Positions 24,536 to 25,609 of a DNA stretch of 25,609 nt are shown one piece after another. The notes beneath the pieces were generated by a model. That model was not told the DNA's origin. It saw only the letters and a list, made by a program, of their open reading frames with translations, and did not search any database. The position numbers were made by a program, and so were the translations under genes. The stretch is taken from the NCBI GenBank assembly GCA_002352185.1, contig DEHY01000216.1, positions 1-25,609 on the forward strand, given 5' to 3'. Every line of letters begins with the position of its first letter. Position 1 is the stretch's first letter. The stretch comes from Competibacteraceae bacterium UBA2788 (GTDB taxonomy: Bacteria; Pseudomonadota; Gammaproteobacteria; Competibacterales; Competibacteraceae).

Positions 24536-25609
24536 AGAAAATGATGACCGAGCGGATGCTTTTACCTTCGTGCATCAGGTCGAAGGCGGTATTGATCTGC
24601 TCCAGCGGCAAGGTGTGAGTGACCATGCGATCCAGTTCGATCTGGCCGCTGAGGTACTGTTCGACGTAGCCCGGCAGTTGGCTGCGGCCCTTGACTCCGC
24701 CAAACGCGGTGCCTTTCCAGGTGCGCCCAGTGACCAGTTGAAACGGGCGGGTGCGGATTTCCTGACCCGCGCCGGCCACGCCGATGATGGTGGAAACGCC
24801 CCAGCCCATGTGGCAACACTCCAGCGCTTGGCGCATCACTTCGACGTTGCCGATGCACTCGAAGGAGTAATCCACCCCGCCGCTGGTCATGGCCTGGATC
24901 GTCTCGACCACGCCGCCGCCGAGTTCAGCCGGATTCACCGTGTCGGTCGCGCCCAAGGCCGTCGCCATGGCGAACTTGGCGGGATTGGTGTCTACCGCAA
25001 TGATGCGCCCGGCCTGGGCCATCACCGCACCCTGAATCACCGAGAGGCCGATGCCGCCCAGGCCGAAGACTGCGACGGTGGAACCCGGTTCGACCTTGGC
25101 GGTGTTGAGTACCGCGCCAATGCCGGTAGTGACGCCGCAACCGAGCAGACACACCTTGTCCAGCGGCGCCGCCGGGTTGATTTTGGCCAGGGCAATCTCC
25201 GGCACGACGGTGTACTCGGCGAAGGTCGAGCAGCCCATATAGTGAAACAGCGGTTTGCCGTGATGAGAAAATCGGCGGGTGTGATCGGGCATGTAACCGG
25301 TCCAGACCGTAGCGGCAATGGACTGACACAGGTTGCTTTTGGCAGAGCGGCAGTATTCGCATTCGCCGCATTCGGGGATGTAGAGCGGAATGACGTGATC
25401 GCCCGGCTTCAGGCCCTTGACGCCGGGGCCGCATTCGACCACTTCGCAGCCGCCCTCGTGACCCAGCACGCAGGGGAAAGCGCCTTCCGGGTCGTCGCCG
25501 GACAGAGTGAAGGCGTCGGTATGACAGACGCCGGTGGCGACCACTTTCAGCAGAACTTCGCCTGCCTTGGGTCCGTCCACATCAATTTCTTCGATCACCA
25601 GGGGTTTTT
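24534..25609 (-). CDS. frmA: S-(hydroxymethyl)glutathione dehydrogenase / class III alcohol dehydrogenase, N-terminus outside window
   Basis: Oxidises S-hydroxymethylglutathione to S-formylglutathione with NAD+, the first step of formaldehyde detoxification. Zinc-dependent medium-chain dehydrogenase: catalytic zinc ligands in GVCHTDAF and LGHEGGCEV, the structural-zinc cysteine cluster ECGECEYC plus the Cys of [20 protein letters not shown], and the Rossmann motif [13 protein letters not shown]. It ends [10 protein letters not shown] as usual. At the window edge the frame is still open (codons for KPLV precede IEEIDV), so about 14 N-terminal residues lie beyond base 25609; the GTG at 25598 is not the start. 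It is followed by fghA after 10 bases. Confidence 0.96.
   Translation of the reverse strand, partial: KPLVIEEIDVDGPKAGEVLLKVVATGVCHTDAFTLSGDDPEGAFPCVLGHEGGCEVVECGPGVKGLKPGDHVIPLYIPECGECEYCRSAKSNLCQSIAATVWTGYMPDHTRRFSHHGKPLFHYMGCSTFAEYTVVPEIALAKINPAAPLDKVCLLGCGVTTGIGAVLNTAKVEPGSTVAVFGLGGIGLSVIQGAVMAQAGRIIAVDTNPAKFAMATALGATDTVNPAELGGGVVETIQAMTSGGVDYSFECIGNVEVMRQALECCHMGWGVSTIIGVAGAGQEIRTRPFQLVTGRTWKGTAFGGVKGRSQLPGYVEQYLSGQIELDRMVTHTLPLEQINTAFDLMHEGKSIRSVIIF

Noticed and set aside
22044..24544. Plus-strand open frames opposite the permease, nuclease and fghA
   Set aside because: Shadows of well-supported minus-strand genes; compositions are biased and no domain is seen.

Overview
This window looks like a chromosome piece from a gammaproteobacterium. 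The basis is high G+C (roughly 60% in most genes), Gram-negative envelope genes (MlaE/MlaF/MCE lipid transport, OmpA-type protein, autotransporter beta-barrel, lipoproteins with lipoboxes), a DUF1820 protein of the kind found in gammaproteobacteria, and a glutathione-dependent formaldehyde route. A relative of the Competibacter group would fit, but that is inference. I see no tRNA, rRNA, CRISPR array, insertion sequence or phage genes. Coding density is very high: no gap exceeds 200 bases.

Layout. (1) 1-2468, plus strand: the 3' part of a class III CoA-transferase gene, very probably mct (mesaconyl-CoA C1-C4 CoA transferase), overlapping by one base with cobB (cobyrinate a,c-diamide synthase). 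(2) 2469-5901, minus: an EF-G paralogue downstream of a DUF1015 gene. (3) 5965-15818, minus: the most interesting block. In transcription order it encodes an OmpA-like peptidoglycan-binding protein, a lipoprotein with TPRs and a C-terminal CHAT (caspase-like) peptidase domain, a large autotransporter with eight Ig-like repeats (frame-disrupted here), a membrane Ser/Thr kinase with an extracytoplasmic DUF4384 domain, and a secreted single-domain DUF4384 protein that overlaps the kinase gene. (4) 15970-17277, plus: an inner-membrane-anchored protein of unknown function, divergent from the OmpA-like gene. (5) 17281-17862, minus: a two-helix small membrane protein and a DUF1820 protein. (6) 18059-19648, plus: an aldehyde dehydrogenase. 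(7) 19727-25609, minus: a tightly packed row that starts with formaldehyde detoxification genes (frmA, fghA), continues with a membrane-anchored nuclease, and ends with a lipid-transport ABC operon (STAS-MlaE permease, MlaF ATPase, MCE protein, PqiC-like lipoprotein).

How the genes work together. Region 3 reads as a candidate envelope-sensing or surface module: a transmembrane kinase, a soluble copy of its sensor domain, an exported protease-like lipoprotein, a surface adhesin and a cell-wall anchor. The association and any pathway are inference from adjacency, strand and domains. Region 7 joins a textbook two-step formaldehyde oxidation pair with an MCE transport system whose substrate-binding protein appears to have lost the middle of its MCE domain. 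Two single-gene level anomalies stand out: three single-base insertions in the autotransporter repeats that together add exactly three bases, and the in-frame MCE-domain deletion.
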